Position numbers and translations under genes: made by a program. Positions 22,505 to 35,800 of a stretch of 64,000 bases of DNA are shown here, piece by piece. This stretch comes from Azolla pinnata (lineage: Eukaryota > Streptophyta > Polypodiopsida > Salviniales > Salviniaceae), in NCBI GenBank assembly GCA_037176905.1, contig JBBBWG010005557.1, positions 65,005 through 129,004 on the forward strand, read 5' to 3'. Position 1 is the first letter of the stretch. Every line of letters starts with the position of its first letter. The notes beneath the pieces are model-generated. The model worked only from the letters and a program-made list of their open reading frames with translations, searched no databases and was not told where the DNA came from.

Positions 22505-25500
22505 TTATAATTGCTTAATTGATTCATATGCAGCCATGTACTCATCAGCACATTGCCCATCCCATGAGAAATCCTTCAACATGCCATTTCTCATTATCTC
22601 ATTCCACCTTTGAGGATTGTTTACCTAAAGAAACAAATAATCAACCATTCCAGTATAATGACACAACTTGCAAAATCGCAGAAATCAGGTAGAGGTAAGA
22701 ACTCTTACTTTGCAGTCGATCGCACTACTCAAAACTAGCGACAATCCATATGATGACAATTTAGACGTGAAAGCATTCGCCTCTCTTGAAAGGGATATGC
22801 TGTTGACATCGATTATGCCATTGCTGTAGCAGTAAAAACAAACTGATGATTTTTTTGTTCAAATTAACAAGCACAAAAGTTTCTTTGGGAACTGAGATGA
22901 AAACAGAAAAAAAAACAAAAGACATCACTTGCTTTTGATCAGACTCCTTGACGGTAACTGGAACAGCTCCATATCGCATTGCAGCAAACTAGTGCAAAGA
23001 ATATAGCAGATTATTAGAGCTTGAAAATGAAAAATTTTGATGTAATGAATCTCTTACTGAAGCTCCTCTATGTTTCTTACTGTTATTTCATCATCATGAA
23101 TGGACACATTTACAAAGATGTCTGATGCCGCAAGAACTAGGTGAACCAGTGATTCTTCGTACTTACAGAACGCTCTAACGTCTTTCTCCTGGATAGTAGA
23201 AATTGAGATTGATACTCAGACAAACATGAACAGAAACATGTCTTTGATTACCATTTTGTGAATCTCAATGGTAGTAAGGGAACTCGATGAGAAATTATAA
23301 CTTGTGGGAGATGTTTGTAGATTAACAACAAACGAGGTACCAAAATTGAAGAGATATTCGCAGAGAGGGATTATCAAGGATGTTGAACAGTCACATAACA
23401 GTCACATAACAGTCATCTTAACAGTCACATAACAGTCGTGTAATGGTCATGATCATAAATGACCCACATTCAAACTAACTGGATTATCCCAACTGCCCCC
23501 CTTTCTTGTATCTCTAAAATATGTATAAAAGGAGAGGTTTTCTCCATCAATAAAAAAGTTTTTGAGTCCTAACAAAGGATATTCATAAATTTGTCGCAAA
23601 TAGAAGGATGAGTGAGAGCTGGTTGCGAATTCAACCTGAAGGAATTAGTCCAAGCATGAATATAGGAAATCCCCTATAAACCTACTTGGCCAAAAAAGCA
23701 AGACGTTTCTAGGAAATCAGATTCGAGCAGCCATCTAGAAGTGCCTAGTGAACCTAGTTCGTTGTATTGATTCATCAATCAAATAGGGACAAGGAAATAG
23801 CGCTTTCTCTCATTAAGTTGGATTGAGTGAACAGTTGCTTATAACAAACCTTCCATTAACATAAATTGAAGAAATTCTAAAGCAATCTTGCTGAACTGTA
23901 ATGTAATCAAAGATATTCTAACGATATACAACTATCACAACTGACACTGCTGACCTTCAACATAAGAAGAGCTCAATCCAAAAAGATAATTACTCTACTA
24001 CTACCACTTCATTGCATCTTTTACCCAATGCCTTCTTTGTACATAAATTTATTCTAAAAAGTTTACAAATAATCATGGTTGACTGTCTTCATCATGGTTG
24101 TACAGTTATGTTGGTTGCAATATAATTCCATTATATTTTAATATATTAATACATGATAAATACATTAAAACACCTTTTATGTATTTACTGAATACATATA
24201 AAATACGAATTTTACATACAAATAACGAATTTTGCATTAAATGGCACAAAAAAGGTAAAAGACAACATTAAGAATCTCAGCTAAAATCATTCATAGTATA
24301 ACAGTTATTATTTACCACACCTTGGTAAACTTTGTAAACTAAAAGTGCATTGATTATTGTATTTTTACCATACTAGTACATCCAGTATTAAATGAAATGA
24401 TGAGAAATTTTTTACTTAGTTTTGAAGTCTAATACGTATTGAACCTTTCATGAGATATTATAAGGATCACACATTCCATGATGTATTATACATATGTGAA
24501 GTGTAAAAGACACAGAGAAAAACAACCATGCTCTTTATCGGTTACCATAATGCTTTTAAATCGACATATTTACACAGGAAGGATTAAAGAATTGATAAAT
24601 AGGGTTCAACATACTGTACCCGTAGCTCTTCCATTGTCTTTTGCATGCTTTGAACTTTACTTTCTCCCACGAATACAAACTGTATATATCAACCACTTAT
24701 ACTCTCTGAAATGCTCCTACTCTCCCATTAGAAGTTAAACATCCAGTTATACAATTAAAAGTGGACAAATGATACTACAAAGAAGATTACCTGAGATCCC
24801 TTACTCTTAGCACATTCCGAGGCTGCCTTGATTAATTCAAGCTCTGATTCCCCAATGACAAGTGCAATGCAACCAATCTACAAATGTAAACCATTTCGAC
24901 TAATATTTTGAAACTAAAACTTATTGCCCTTGAGAAACAAAAACAGAAGCTATCAGAAGAAGTACGTGGAAAAGAAATCATAAGGAAAGAACTGGATATG
25001 GCTACAGCTAAGGTGAACGAGTTGCACTCCCATTTATAACCTGGAGTATTTTAGAGAAAAACAATTATTCCAGCTCGAGCTAGCTATTGAAAGCATCACT
25101 CAGCTAATACCAATTTCAGGCGGCACTGCATGTTTGTGTATGCAAACATTTGCAACAGAATTTGATAGGCTTTGAGCCTATCCACATAATACGAAGTTAT
25201 TATACGTAAAGACTCGCCAAAATAATGATAACTAAGTGAATCTCTTCCGACTTCCCAGGTCATGATGAAATAATTCATAGAAATCATCTAGGCATTTCGG
25301 GAGAGACTTTTTGATGGTACAAGTATTGAGGAATGCTTGCTGGGTGTAAAAATGACTGCTAGCAATGGAGCAGAAACTCAAAAGAGCCCCCTTCATCCAC
25401 CCCAAGAGATTATGTTATTTATGCTATTCGTTTCTTGTTCAGGAAAAATAGGAAACATCAGGAAAAGAAAACAGGGAAAAAACCAGAAACAAGTAGAAAA

Positions 25501-28500
25501 AAATAGAAAATAGGCAGCAAACAAAGAAAAAAGGAAACAAAAAGGCCGCAAACAGAAAGAAGGGGAAAAGTAAAACTAACAGAAATACAAGAAATGGAAC
25601 ACAAAATAGAAAATAAAAGAAAAAAAACTCATCACACCTCTTGGCAGGCAGCTAGCACTAGCAGTCCAAAGGGATGTTGAAGAGATGGGGCACAATGAGG
25701 GTTTGCTCATCAAAGATGCCACGATATTTTCATGGTAATCAAGCCACTCAAGTTGCTTGAGCAAGAGGCCGAGACAAGCTATAAGTTGTGAAGCCAAGCT
25801 GCTAGGAGTCAGTACGGCCATGACTTACAGCCACTATAGATTGCTTGGTTATCCGGGCTGGGGGAGTTCCTAAAATGGGAAGGGAACTACTACAAAATTA
25901 GGATCTGATGAGGGTTTGACGGGGGTTCTGATAAAGGTTCTAATGGGTCAGATCAGTACAGCTGAGATGAAACAGCTAAAACGGAAGGCCTCATGGGGGC
26001 AGTTGATGGGCTTATGAGATGGAAGCTTTACCATCTCCCCCACCAATGCGAGGTGCACAAAATTAGGCTCGACTCCATTAAAATTACACTCAAAAGAGAG
26101 CCATATTTATATGGTAATATTTAATACAAGGAGGCATTAAGGCTCTACCAAGAAAGGCCCTGATGGGATTAGTTAGATGGTCTTCCCCTCTTGATTTGGA
26201 GGTTGGCCATAGTAACGAAGTCTTCCATAATTGGTGGTGATGATTGGCCTTTAACTTGATCTTCCATATTACTCTATTTAAATTGCACCAAGCTAGTTAA
26301 CTTGGGCTAACAAGTCCATTCCATGAGCCAATCCCCTATTCCAAACTGAACCCAATTTCAAGCTGCCCTGCTGATTCCCATTATCAGTGATATGTTCATC
26401 TTAAAATTCTGCTTTAGTGTGCAAGCATATTCCTTAGAAAATTTTTGCTATTACCTAATAGCCAATGGAGCACAGAAATCTGGCATGAGCTAAGAATGCA
26501 TACTTTTATTTTGTCTGTTGGAATGAGTTTGATATGTCACACCAATCTATTGGCATGCACCTAATTATGATCTAAAGAGAAAGAAACATAATAAGAAATA
26601 TTGGCACATTGAAGCTACTAGGCTGTCAGGATCTTGGACTAAGTGGCGAGTATGTATGGGTTGACAATATAAGATTAGCTATAAAGAGGACTGTCAGTTA
26701 ATCCTATCTCTCCATATCTTTGTTTTAGTCACGATATGTTTTCCTTGTTTAGACAATTTGAAAGCATTCATTTTATAAATTCTTTTTTTGTGTAGATAAT
26801 TTTCAAATTGAAGTTATAACCCCATATAATTAAAGACATCAAATTTCATTAAAAAAGGAGTAGCTCACCAGAGGTACAGAGCTATCAGAAGCATTCAAAC
26901 CAAGTTTCTGCTTCAGATAAGATTTGCAAGCAAGTTTCCCTGATAAATCTTCGTAAGAATAGGATGATGGTAGGTACTGATCTGAAGATGGGTCCCAAAA
27001 CTGATTGAGACCATTACGTATGTACAAAACTTTCAATCTGTAAATATCAGCAAGTTTTGAAAAGTTGACCCGTATGTATATGAATTCATGCTAAATATAT
27101 AAATCTATTCTAAGCTCAGCCAATCCATCAAAGCTTACTTGTGTAATGCCAAAGTGGAATCCAGACTTTGACCATGGTTTCCTGACTTTATGTTTTGTGA
27201 GACGAATGGAATTGTCACTTTATTTGCGTACACAATTCCACCCTGCATATTTACATATCAAATATACATCATGGGAAAAAATTGAAATTACATACTACTA
27301 ATCAGAATTCTTACCTTCAAGATGTTCACAAGTTTTGTGTTTATGCTATCTTGGAAGCGATCAGGCTTGTGTAAGCTCCAGGGATCCAGACCACAGAGAC
27401 TCAATTTTCGAGGTTCTTCTAGACACTGGTCCATTATCTCATTATTACCATGGCAAAAATATAAACAAAAGAAATGAATGAATACCTGATTCTTGAGATC
27501 GTTACAGGTCAACAAAATCCTTGTTCTGCCTAAACCCTGATTCAAAATAGAGTATGTAACTTCAATGTGAAGTATAGACTTCTTCTCTGTTTTTGGTGAT
27601 CAAATGTCACCATAATCCTTTGTTTCACAAATAAACAAATTCAGCTATAGTGGATTGGTCTTTTGCATGCAGAAAGTAGCTTTGAATATGGATACAAATA
27701 AAAACACACCACATAGCCCTGGCTTCATCCGTAATGGTATATGAAGACGCATGCATCCTAGGACATCCAGAAGTTACCAAAGAGTGATATAGAAGTTATT
27801 TAAAGTTTTATGCTGAAACGTGACAAACATCTTAAACATCAAGATCACAAATTCAAATCATTTAGAAACACTGTGATACATAGTCTCCTTGGGACTATAT
27901 AGCTGTATTTACACCCTGTGAGCCCATTAATGTATAATCAAATATCCTATTTTACAACCAACTAGAATAGAAATTTCTCAACGGAAACCAGTTGGAATTA
28001 AATGGTGTGTCCAGACAATTGTAACTATGTTGGTAATATTTTCTGGCATGGACCAGTTCATGCAATCAACTCCCACATACCATAGAGCTATCTAGTTTTA
28101 AGTTATGGAAGTAGTTGCAGCAGATTTGAACTTTGATTTATATAAAGATTAGGCAAAAACACAATCAGAATCGCTGGGGGCTCTAATAAGGAGGATTTTT
28201 CTCGGTATATAAACAGCAGAGGTGGTCATATGCAGACATCAGTGGCATGCAACTTTATTAAAACAGCACAAGGGGAAATGAGAATTGTGATGCCCACACT
28301 TAAAAGATTTTAAAATTTATTACATTATTTGGCTAGTGTAGATACACATCTAAGGAGTCAGCCAGTTATATTAGACGAAGTATTCTTGGATGATAGAGGC
28401 CCTTTTACTGTGTTCTGGTTCCATTGGTAAAGGCAAAGTCAATGTACTAAAGACCAGCCCTTTTCTCATTCTCAACTCTGCTAGAAAACCAATCTGCTTC

Positions 28501-31500
28501 AGATGACGTACAATGACAGTATGTACTTATGGTACAGAACGGCAATGCCAGGGCCTGTGTTTTAATTTTCAGTACATTTACAAGCATTGAATATTCATAC
28601 AGTTCATACAAGACAAGAAAAGAACCGAGTAGAGCCCAAGAACTCACTTGTCCAGCAAAAATGTCCCAAAATAATGGTGCTACTATTGCAGTCTGCCAAT
28701 TATGTAAATGCAATATATCTGGGCGCTTGCCCGACTTCAGTATATAGTCTAATGCTGCTCTGCAAAAGTATGAAAACCTGCACGAGAGAAAAGGACCCCT
28801 TGAGCTACTCCCAAAGTAGACCTTTCAGATTTTAACATACCAGAGCTCCAAAGACCCATTCATAATTCCGACATATTTAAATCTTTCTCCATAAAGTTAG
28901 AATGATGTATTCTCTTTTTCCATTCCTTTTTGTCGTGGCCTAAAGGAAAATTGTTTTCGCATTCCAAGTTAAATAGAAAAAAAAAACATTTAAACATCCT
29001 AGACTTGCATCAATTGGCTATTAACAGCAAAGAAAGTGATGAATATTTTCAACATTTGGACAGTGAATGTAACAGAGTAGGATTCTTTCTGGGCTTTTGC
29101 TTTATTCTTAGGATGCCTGTTGTTCCACTCAACCCTATATCTAGTAAACTATCAAATAGATTTCTTTAGCACTACACCTGCTTAAGTTGGAAACGAGTAG
29201 AGACAAAAAGGTGGGGAGTGATCTACTGAGACAAGATCAACATATATTCTCTTCATATCAGATGTCTGCACCGCACAGACCTTACCCTCATCAGAGGCTA
29301 GAATTATGATTGGGAGGGAGATGCCCTACTTTGAGTAAGCAGTTACATCATGGATCAGAGTTTCAGCTTATGGGCATTAACACACTCCAGCTATGTCCTT
29401 GCACTCATATTCCATTCACATAATTTATGGCTCTTGTATTCCTGTATTGGCAACATATCGGGTTGGCTTGGCCTGGAAGGGTCAAGCCAGTTAAGTTGAT
29501 CCAGCGGAGCAAGATCAAGCTGCTCCAAGACTTGAGCAACGGCTTCTAGGTTTAAGCCAATGAAATTATATACTCTTAAAAATTGAGCCATGGCTTCTAG
29601 GTTTAAGCCAATGAATTATATATACATATAAAACATCAAGCCATGGCTTCTAGATTTAAGCCAGTAAAATTATATGCATATAAAACATCACGCCATGGCT
29701 TCTAGGTTTAAGCAAATAAAAAACTTAAACCCTAAACCGTATATACATGAACCAAATAGATTCATGAACGCAGCGCTTTAATCTAAATTAAGCTGAGTCA
29801 TGGCTAGTCAGCTAAAGCTGTGGCCCTGCTGTGGGCTCGCTGCCTCCTATTTCGGTAAATTGTTATACAATTCTGATTTCCCCATCATATATGCTCCCTT
29901 TTCTTCGATGTTGTCTCTTTTCTCCATTCCTTTTCCATTTCAAAGCCTATTGTTATGAGCTTTAACGGATAGTCAGATATTGGAATTTCTAATGACCACA
30001 GCCCCACCCTTTCCCTTGTCCTGAGTGTGCGATCCTCGCCACAACTATGATGTCAATACAATTATTATATCTAGTTTTTCGATAGTGAATGAACTCTCCA
30101 TCAAACCAGAGTAATCCAGGTTGTTTAATGTCACATTGCTGATATTCTTTATGTTGTCCTCAGGTTTGCCATGCAATCACACAATATGCATTTTGACACT
30201 TCCAACTAAGCCAGTCTTGGCTTTTTGGCTGTTTTTGTTTGTAAGATATTTGATGTTACATTACTTAGTCAAAGCTGAACACAAGAATTCAAAAACTACC
30301 TCTCAAAATCGTCATTATAGCCATATACATGGTCTCGTTGAAAGAAACCATCAGGATGAAGTGGCTCGATAAATGTAATTCCAACTCCATGAACCACCCT
30401 GCCTTCAAAAATAACACACAAAAACGTTACAAATATTATTTAATACACAAACTCAAATAAAACACTTCTACTAAAATGCCACCCACCCAGCTAATATTTT
30501 GTTCTTATGCCATTGCTCATTGTAATATGAATAAAAATCAACCTCCACCTCCCTCAGATTTTGAACTTCATCCAGCTTTAAAGTTGAATATCTGCAAACA
30601 ATACATATTTATATGCTATTGCTGGACCTTAGAACATGTAATAAAGAGACAAACATCCCAAACTTACTTAGGAAGGATCACATCTATCAGGTTTCCTCTT
30701 CTTTGCATAGCTTTACTTAGATCCAGTACAAAACCTCCTAAAGTCCCGCACTCCGTAATTGGACTAAGCTCGGTGCATATATGTGTTATATGCATTCCAT
30801 ATCTAAAAGCACAGACAGCCATTTAGTTTCTATAGAATGCAACAAGTTCTATTACATAAGTGCTCTAAGAAAAATGTTAAAAGGCAAACATGCATCAAGT
30901 TAAATCTTCTTAATAATTCTGTTCTTTTTTATATTATTCATAAAACGATTCTCTCTGTAAAAGTTGTCTAAGTTATGGAAGAATTTCTGAATGGCAAACT
31001 GTTTCCATTTAGCCATTGTGTCAAGAAATTTGGACATTTTTATCACTCATAAACTTCTCTGCAGATTGCGTCCCTTAATTTGCTTCAATCTTCTCAAGCC
31101 ATCCGTTGTATTATATGCAATCACACACATATATTCTAACATAAGCAGCTTCACTCATATAAGAAGTTGCTTTTTCTTTGTAATGCCAGAAAAGACGGGT
31201 GACGTTCCAGCAAAACTAAGAATATCACTATTTTATAGCTTCTGTTTCTTTATAACATCAGCTGATGGTGAAGTCATCAGTTGATGCATCTTTTTAAACA
31301 AACTAAGAAAACGACATGTATCATCCATAAGACAACAAAGAGACGATATTTGCAACTCCATGATATCCCTAGCATCTGCAATCAATAACCCTATTTCAAA
31401 TTCCAACTGATAAAATGGCCACACACTCTGCACATAGAGCTAAGCTCTCTTTTTAGGAGAGTTCAGCAATAACACAGAATGTCATAAACAGCATTCGATT

Positions 31501-34500
31501 TCACTTAAAAGGAAAAAAAACGATGGAACGAGAAACCTTCTATTTGGTTCCAGTAGAGGAAGAAGGTCTGATGCCAATTCACTATCACTCTTGATTCTGG
31601 ACAGGGAGAATTTTTCTGCAGTTTGAATATCCCTTTTCAGGGCAAGAACTTTAAGCGAATTTGCTTGCCCTGTATTGATAGCACCTGTTAGAACCATTGA
31701 ATCCAGACGTACAAGCATGTCACTAAAAATAGGAATTGATTCCATCATAGCTGAAAAATAATGTCCCCTCCTGTTAGCATAACCTATAAAACACCCAACA
31801 AGCTGTACTGTATTAGCTGAAACTGAAATTTCTGATAACCACAGAAAGAGTGAAGAATAGTCAGTGTAATGCATCTGAAATATTTGAAAACGGGGTTCAT
31901 AAACATACATGTAGAAAGTACATTCATCATCAAAGCAGTACAAAATCATCCTTAATCTCAAGTACATGGATTTAACGGTGATACTTCATCTCTGAGTGCA
32001 CCAGAGCATTAGCTCTTCAAACAACCTTGCAATTTTAGGCGATCTTTACATGAAAGGCATTCTGCATTCTCCAATAGTTTGGGATACTCCAAGACTTAAA
32101 TAGACTAATTCATATCCCTAGAGCTACCTAATAAACCCATAATACCCATTATTCAGCTGTATATTAACCCGCCTTTTCTTTCATCTGCTTCTTCAATACT
32201 GGCTCAACAAAAAGAACCAAGCACCAAATGCAAAGTTCCATCTCCTTTGAGGGCCTACACCATCACCTTTGCAATGCTAACATCTATGGTGCCAGTTAAT
32301 TGTGTTGTTTATTATGAACCAATCATATCAACAAAAGTTAGTGCAAGTGCATACCACTTATCCAAGATAGCTACATTGATTGCCTCATGCTGCCCATCCA
32401 AATGAGATTTAACCTTGGGTTCCTATCCCAAAAAAAGCTCTCATAAATAAACTTACAGTACGAGAAAAAGCAGGAGATAAGTTAGGGGTATGAAACTGAA
32501 ACAACAGTCAAAGTGCACGCAGATCATACAAGTAAACATTGAACACACACAAGAAAATTTATTTTTCAGTTGGGAAAACTCTAGAAAAGGACTAACTAAC
32601 TTTACATTATACATTCAACTAAACCACAACGGAAGCTATTCCCACAACATAAAACATCAACACATTTTGACATAATGTGCAAAAGGTTAACAGATGAACT
32701 ACTTCAGGAGGCATTTTGCACATGTTGACAAATAAAAATGGTATATAACTTAACAAGAAGAAAAAGATTGAGTATTACCCTTGTTTTTATTTGCCTTGGA
32801 CTTAAGCAATAGCAAGTTCCTCTCTGAAACCTCGCGTTCTATTGCCCCTGCTTCAATTTCAGCTTCTAAAATGTTTGCCCTTGCTATTAATATCTCCTTC
32901 TCTCTTTCAACTCTATGGAGATTGTCTATTGCCGCCACACGTTGCTCATTCAAAAATAACATATCTATAAGACAAAGTTTTGAATATTCATATTGACTCA
33001 CGAATAAATATTTCTAAAAGAAAATAGTAATAACAAATCAAAAGAACTCAATTCAAAGCAGCAAGAAGACAGTGTTTCATCCAAACCTGACTCAAACTCA
33101 GATAAATTAATTGATTGCAAGAGAAATGGAGCAAATACATATGCAAAAATCCAGGAAAAAAAAATGCTCGGATTTTTTACATAGATGCCTGTATCAGATT
33201 CATCAGTTGAAATCATGAAAAGTAACATACACCCAAAACCTGTCATTGGATTATGTCGGGATTTAATCAGCTGAAATACGAATACTTTTCCAGTCTCTCT
33301 TTTTAGAGATACCGATACAAACTTATACTATTATTTGACATCAAATTCGAAGAAGATGGAATGGAAGTTACTCTGCTGGATGTCATTGAAGAGCTTCCTC
33401 ACATCATTTGTGTTAGTTATGTCTTCTTTGTCCTGGAAATGAAACCGAAAAGCTGAGACATTGGGTACTCTCATCAAATTGATTTCACTAACAAATTGCT
33501 TGCTACCATGCGATGCAACTCCTGCATATTAACTGCATTTTCTGCACTCCTGCATAGTACATAAATATTGTTTCAAATAATAGCTCCGCAAAAAAAAAGG
33601 CAATCCATCTTCTATGCATGAGAACATATCATAATATTAGAGCACAACTTCTAAACGATTAAAATGATTACCATGTGCAAGGAGTGAGGATATCAAATAT
33701 CCTATGATGTTAAAGCCTAAATGCGTCAGCTAAAGTTATGTAGTGGATCCTAATCCTATTCTAAAACCCAAAGTATAAGAAGCTTGATTGTTTGGTGACA
33801 GCTGAATATTTATAACAATAATAATTCTCGTCATGAAGTAGGATTTTCCTTCTAAAGGCTGACTCTTGGAAAGTCATTTGCTTCTAGGGTGTGCTGATAT
33901 ATAATTTGTAAGAATACTGACTTTGTAATTTGAAGTCATTTCCTTTATAATTTGTAATATCGTGATCAAGGAAAAAACTGCATACTTGAGATGAATTGAT
34001 GATCCACCACCTCCCTTGTCTCCATCACTGCTATAAATAGAAAAAATTTGGATTGTAACTATGTGACACAACTTATGGTAGATTGTACTAATATTGCAGA
34101 AATATAGCATGATGAAGAAATGGCAAGTTAGTCTAAAACCAAAATCCGAAAACCCTTGAATTGAACCAAAATGATTTCCAGAAGCAGAAGACTCTAAAAT
34201 TGAACCACACCATTCCAAGAAATATCAAGACTTCAAACCAGGATCAGAACTATAGGTGAACAACTAATACCTTAAACACAAGACCTACTTAAACCAATTA
34301 CGTGAAGAGGGTGACTTTATGACTAGACCAGAAACAGTCCCAAGAGGATCAAGACTCTAAACCTGAACTAGAACCATGAATCTACAACTAATACCTTGAA
34401 ACTGAAGCGAACTATGTCTGAAAGGAGGGAGACTCTATAAGTAATCCAAAACCATTACCAAATGGAGCAGAACTCTAATCCTGACTGATGAACCTTACAA

Positions 34501-35507
34501 TGAAGGAACTGAACCAAAACCATTTCCGAAGGGAGGGAGACACTATGAATGAACTAGAACCATTCCCAGTAGGATCAAGACTGTAATCTGAAACAGATTC
34601 ATTTCCAAAGCTCAAAAGTCAAAAGAAAAGAATTGACTTTGCTTGAGGTTTTACATCCAAAATCGCAGAATGGAAAAAAATGCTAGTGCTACTGTTTCTC
34701 CTTGAGAAATATAAAAATAAACCTAAATAATTCCAAGATCATACAGCATGCAAGAAATTAAGAAAAGCAATAATTTTGAACTCAGGTTAATATCCAAATA
34801 GTACATTACATAGGGATCAAGAATCTATAACTGAGCCAAAAGAAATAATTCAATTCACAGTATCGTTCCAAGAGTACATTGGAAGTATCTTATTTCCACA
34901 GGGATCAGGAATCAAAAACTAAAGCAACGGAATACTTGAGCTCAGAATATTGTTCGGGAAGTACATTGCATTCGTTTCGTTTTTAAAAGGATCAGGGATC
35001 AAGGACTGAAACAGATAATCAATTTAATAAAGAGCATCCATAACTGAGAGAATCCACGTTAGTGACTTCCAAGATGATCGACAACCAATGACTATGCAAC
35101 AAATGAGTAGAAATGAGAGAACTGAAATTCACGGTATCGCTAGCAAGAAAACATCGATGGACGTTCACTCCGCGGAATATCGAGAGTAAGAAAGAACTTA
35201 TGACGCAAAGTATGAACCGTTGAGCTCGTAGAATCACATGGTAAGCCAAAAACCAATCGAAATGGGGTTTACCTCGATGAGGATGCAGAAGAAGGATCCA
35301 CGGAAGCAAAGCGAGGTCTTGATCTACGGGAACGCTGAAGGGGAGCGAAGCTCCATGTTCTGCTGGAGGGAAGGATGGAGTTCGGGTTGATCGGTGGACT
35401 CACGGAAGAATAGCAGGAAGACATCGCCATCGCCATCGCCATCGCCATCGCCATCGCCGTCGTCGTCGTCGTCGCTCGCGTCCTCGTCTTCAGATTGTTT
35501 ATCGGCA

Positions 35508-35508
<1 letters not shown>
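22505..35508 (-). CDS. SS5: Starch-synthase-like protein, SS5/SS4 type, probable pseudoenzyme
   Basis: About twenty exons over 13 kb. Firm ones include 35273-35508, 33986-34027, 33507-33549, 33372-33432, 32779-32964, 31537-31750 and the last at 22505-22628; several middle borders are approximate. Order: Ser/Arg-rich plastid transit peptide, coiled coil (EREKEILIARANILEAEIEA), a linker with LVRLDSMVLTGAINTGQAN as in SS4, then a GT5-type domain. Recognisable blocks are MHITHICTELSPI, FIEPLHPDGFFQR, DILHLHNWQTAIVAPLFWD, LCGLDPWSLHKPDRFQD, KVLYIRNGLNQFWDP, LVLAASDIFVNVSI and AAMRYGAVPVTVK. The ADP-glucose motif KVGGLGDV reads ECGTLGGF, the EPCGLTQ region reads DDEIT, and KTGGL reads KESDQ. Catalysis is therefore doubtful. 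Arabidopsis SS5, a non-canonical family member, promotes starch granule initiation, and that role is inferred here. The start may be 35508 or one of six in-frame ATGs from 35454. Confidence 0.87.
23385..23620. mobile_element. Possible LTR-like fossil in an intron
   Basis: In a starch-synthase-like intron, repeated ACAGTCACATA units are followed by TGTATAAAAGGAG (TATA-like) and, about 20 bp later, AATAAA. This promoter and poly-A layout is typical of plant LTR retrotransposons. I see no internal protein region and no second copy, so it would be at most a solo-LTR-type remnant of unknown family and age. Confidence 0.3.
29535..29725. repeat. ~52-bp tandem repeat in an intron
   Basis: Four units containing GGCTTCTAGGTTTAAGCC start near 29540, 29592, 29645 and 29697, with a period close to 52. 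The spacers hold TATATACATATAAAACATCA. It lies in the intron between the starch-synthase-like exons near 28.7 and 30.3 kb. Confidence 0.88.
34130..34620. repeat. Degenerate minisatellite in intron 1
   Basis: Loosely repeated phrases (AACCATTCC, AGGATCAAGACTCTAA, GGGAGGGAGACTCTAT, GAACTAGAACCAT) recur every 60 bp or so. The copies are too diverged to define a consensus by eye. Confidence 0.5.
35421..35475. repeat. (CGCCAT)n and (CGT)n at the start codon
   Basis: On the minus strand this reads as ATGGCG repeats giving Met-Ala-Met-Ala, preceded by ACG repeats giving poly-Thr if translation begins at 35508. It overlaps the probable start of the starch-synthase-like protein. Confidence 0.92.
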
Positions 35509-35510
<2 letters not shown>

Positions 35511-35573
<63 letters not shown>

Positions 35574-35603
35574 GTATTAGTATTAGTATTAGTATTATTA
35601 TTA
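35511..35603. repeat. (TTA)n microsatellite
   Basis: About 90 bp of TTA units, the last ones TTAGTA. It lies directly upstream of the starch-synthase-like start and so in its promoter or 5' UTR. Confidence 0.95.
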
Positions 35604-35604
35604 G

Positions 35605-35800
35605 GGAGAATTACCCGAAAATAAAGCGCCTAACAAAATTCTACATTACATTTTAACACCTAGTGAAATCAGAAGATTTACAACTTAACGCACGATCTTA
35701 TCTTCCGGTACAAATTTTTAAACCCCCGATTCATTCCGTTGGTATTGATTTTATTCCTAGTCGCTTACCAATAATCGATCCCAGCGTGGCATATATTTTT
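35605..35800. mobile_element. Fold-back family fragment, copy 2
   Basis: GCGCCTAACAAAATTCTACA and TTACATTTTAACACCTAG match, inverted, the spacer-proximal end of the left arm of the 20-kb element. CCGTTGGTATTGATTTTATT and GTCGCTTACCAATAATCGAT match its outer end (CGTTATTATAATG, GCTTCCCAGTAATTGATC). The match fades after about 35800. It starts ~100 bp upstream of the starch-synthase-like start codon. Confidence 0.55.
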
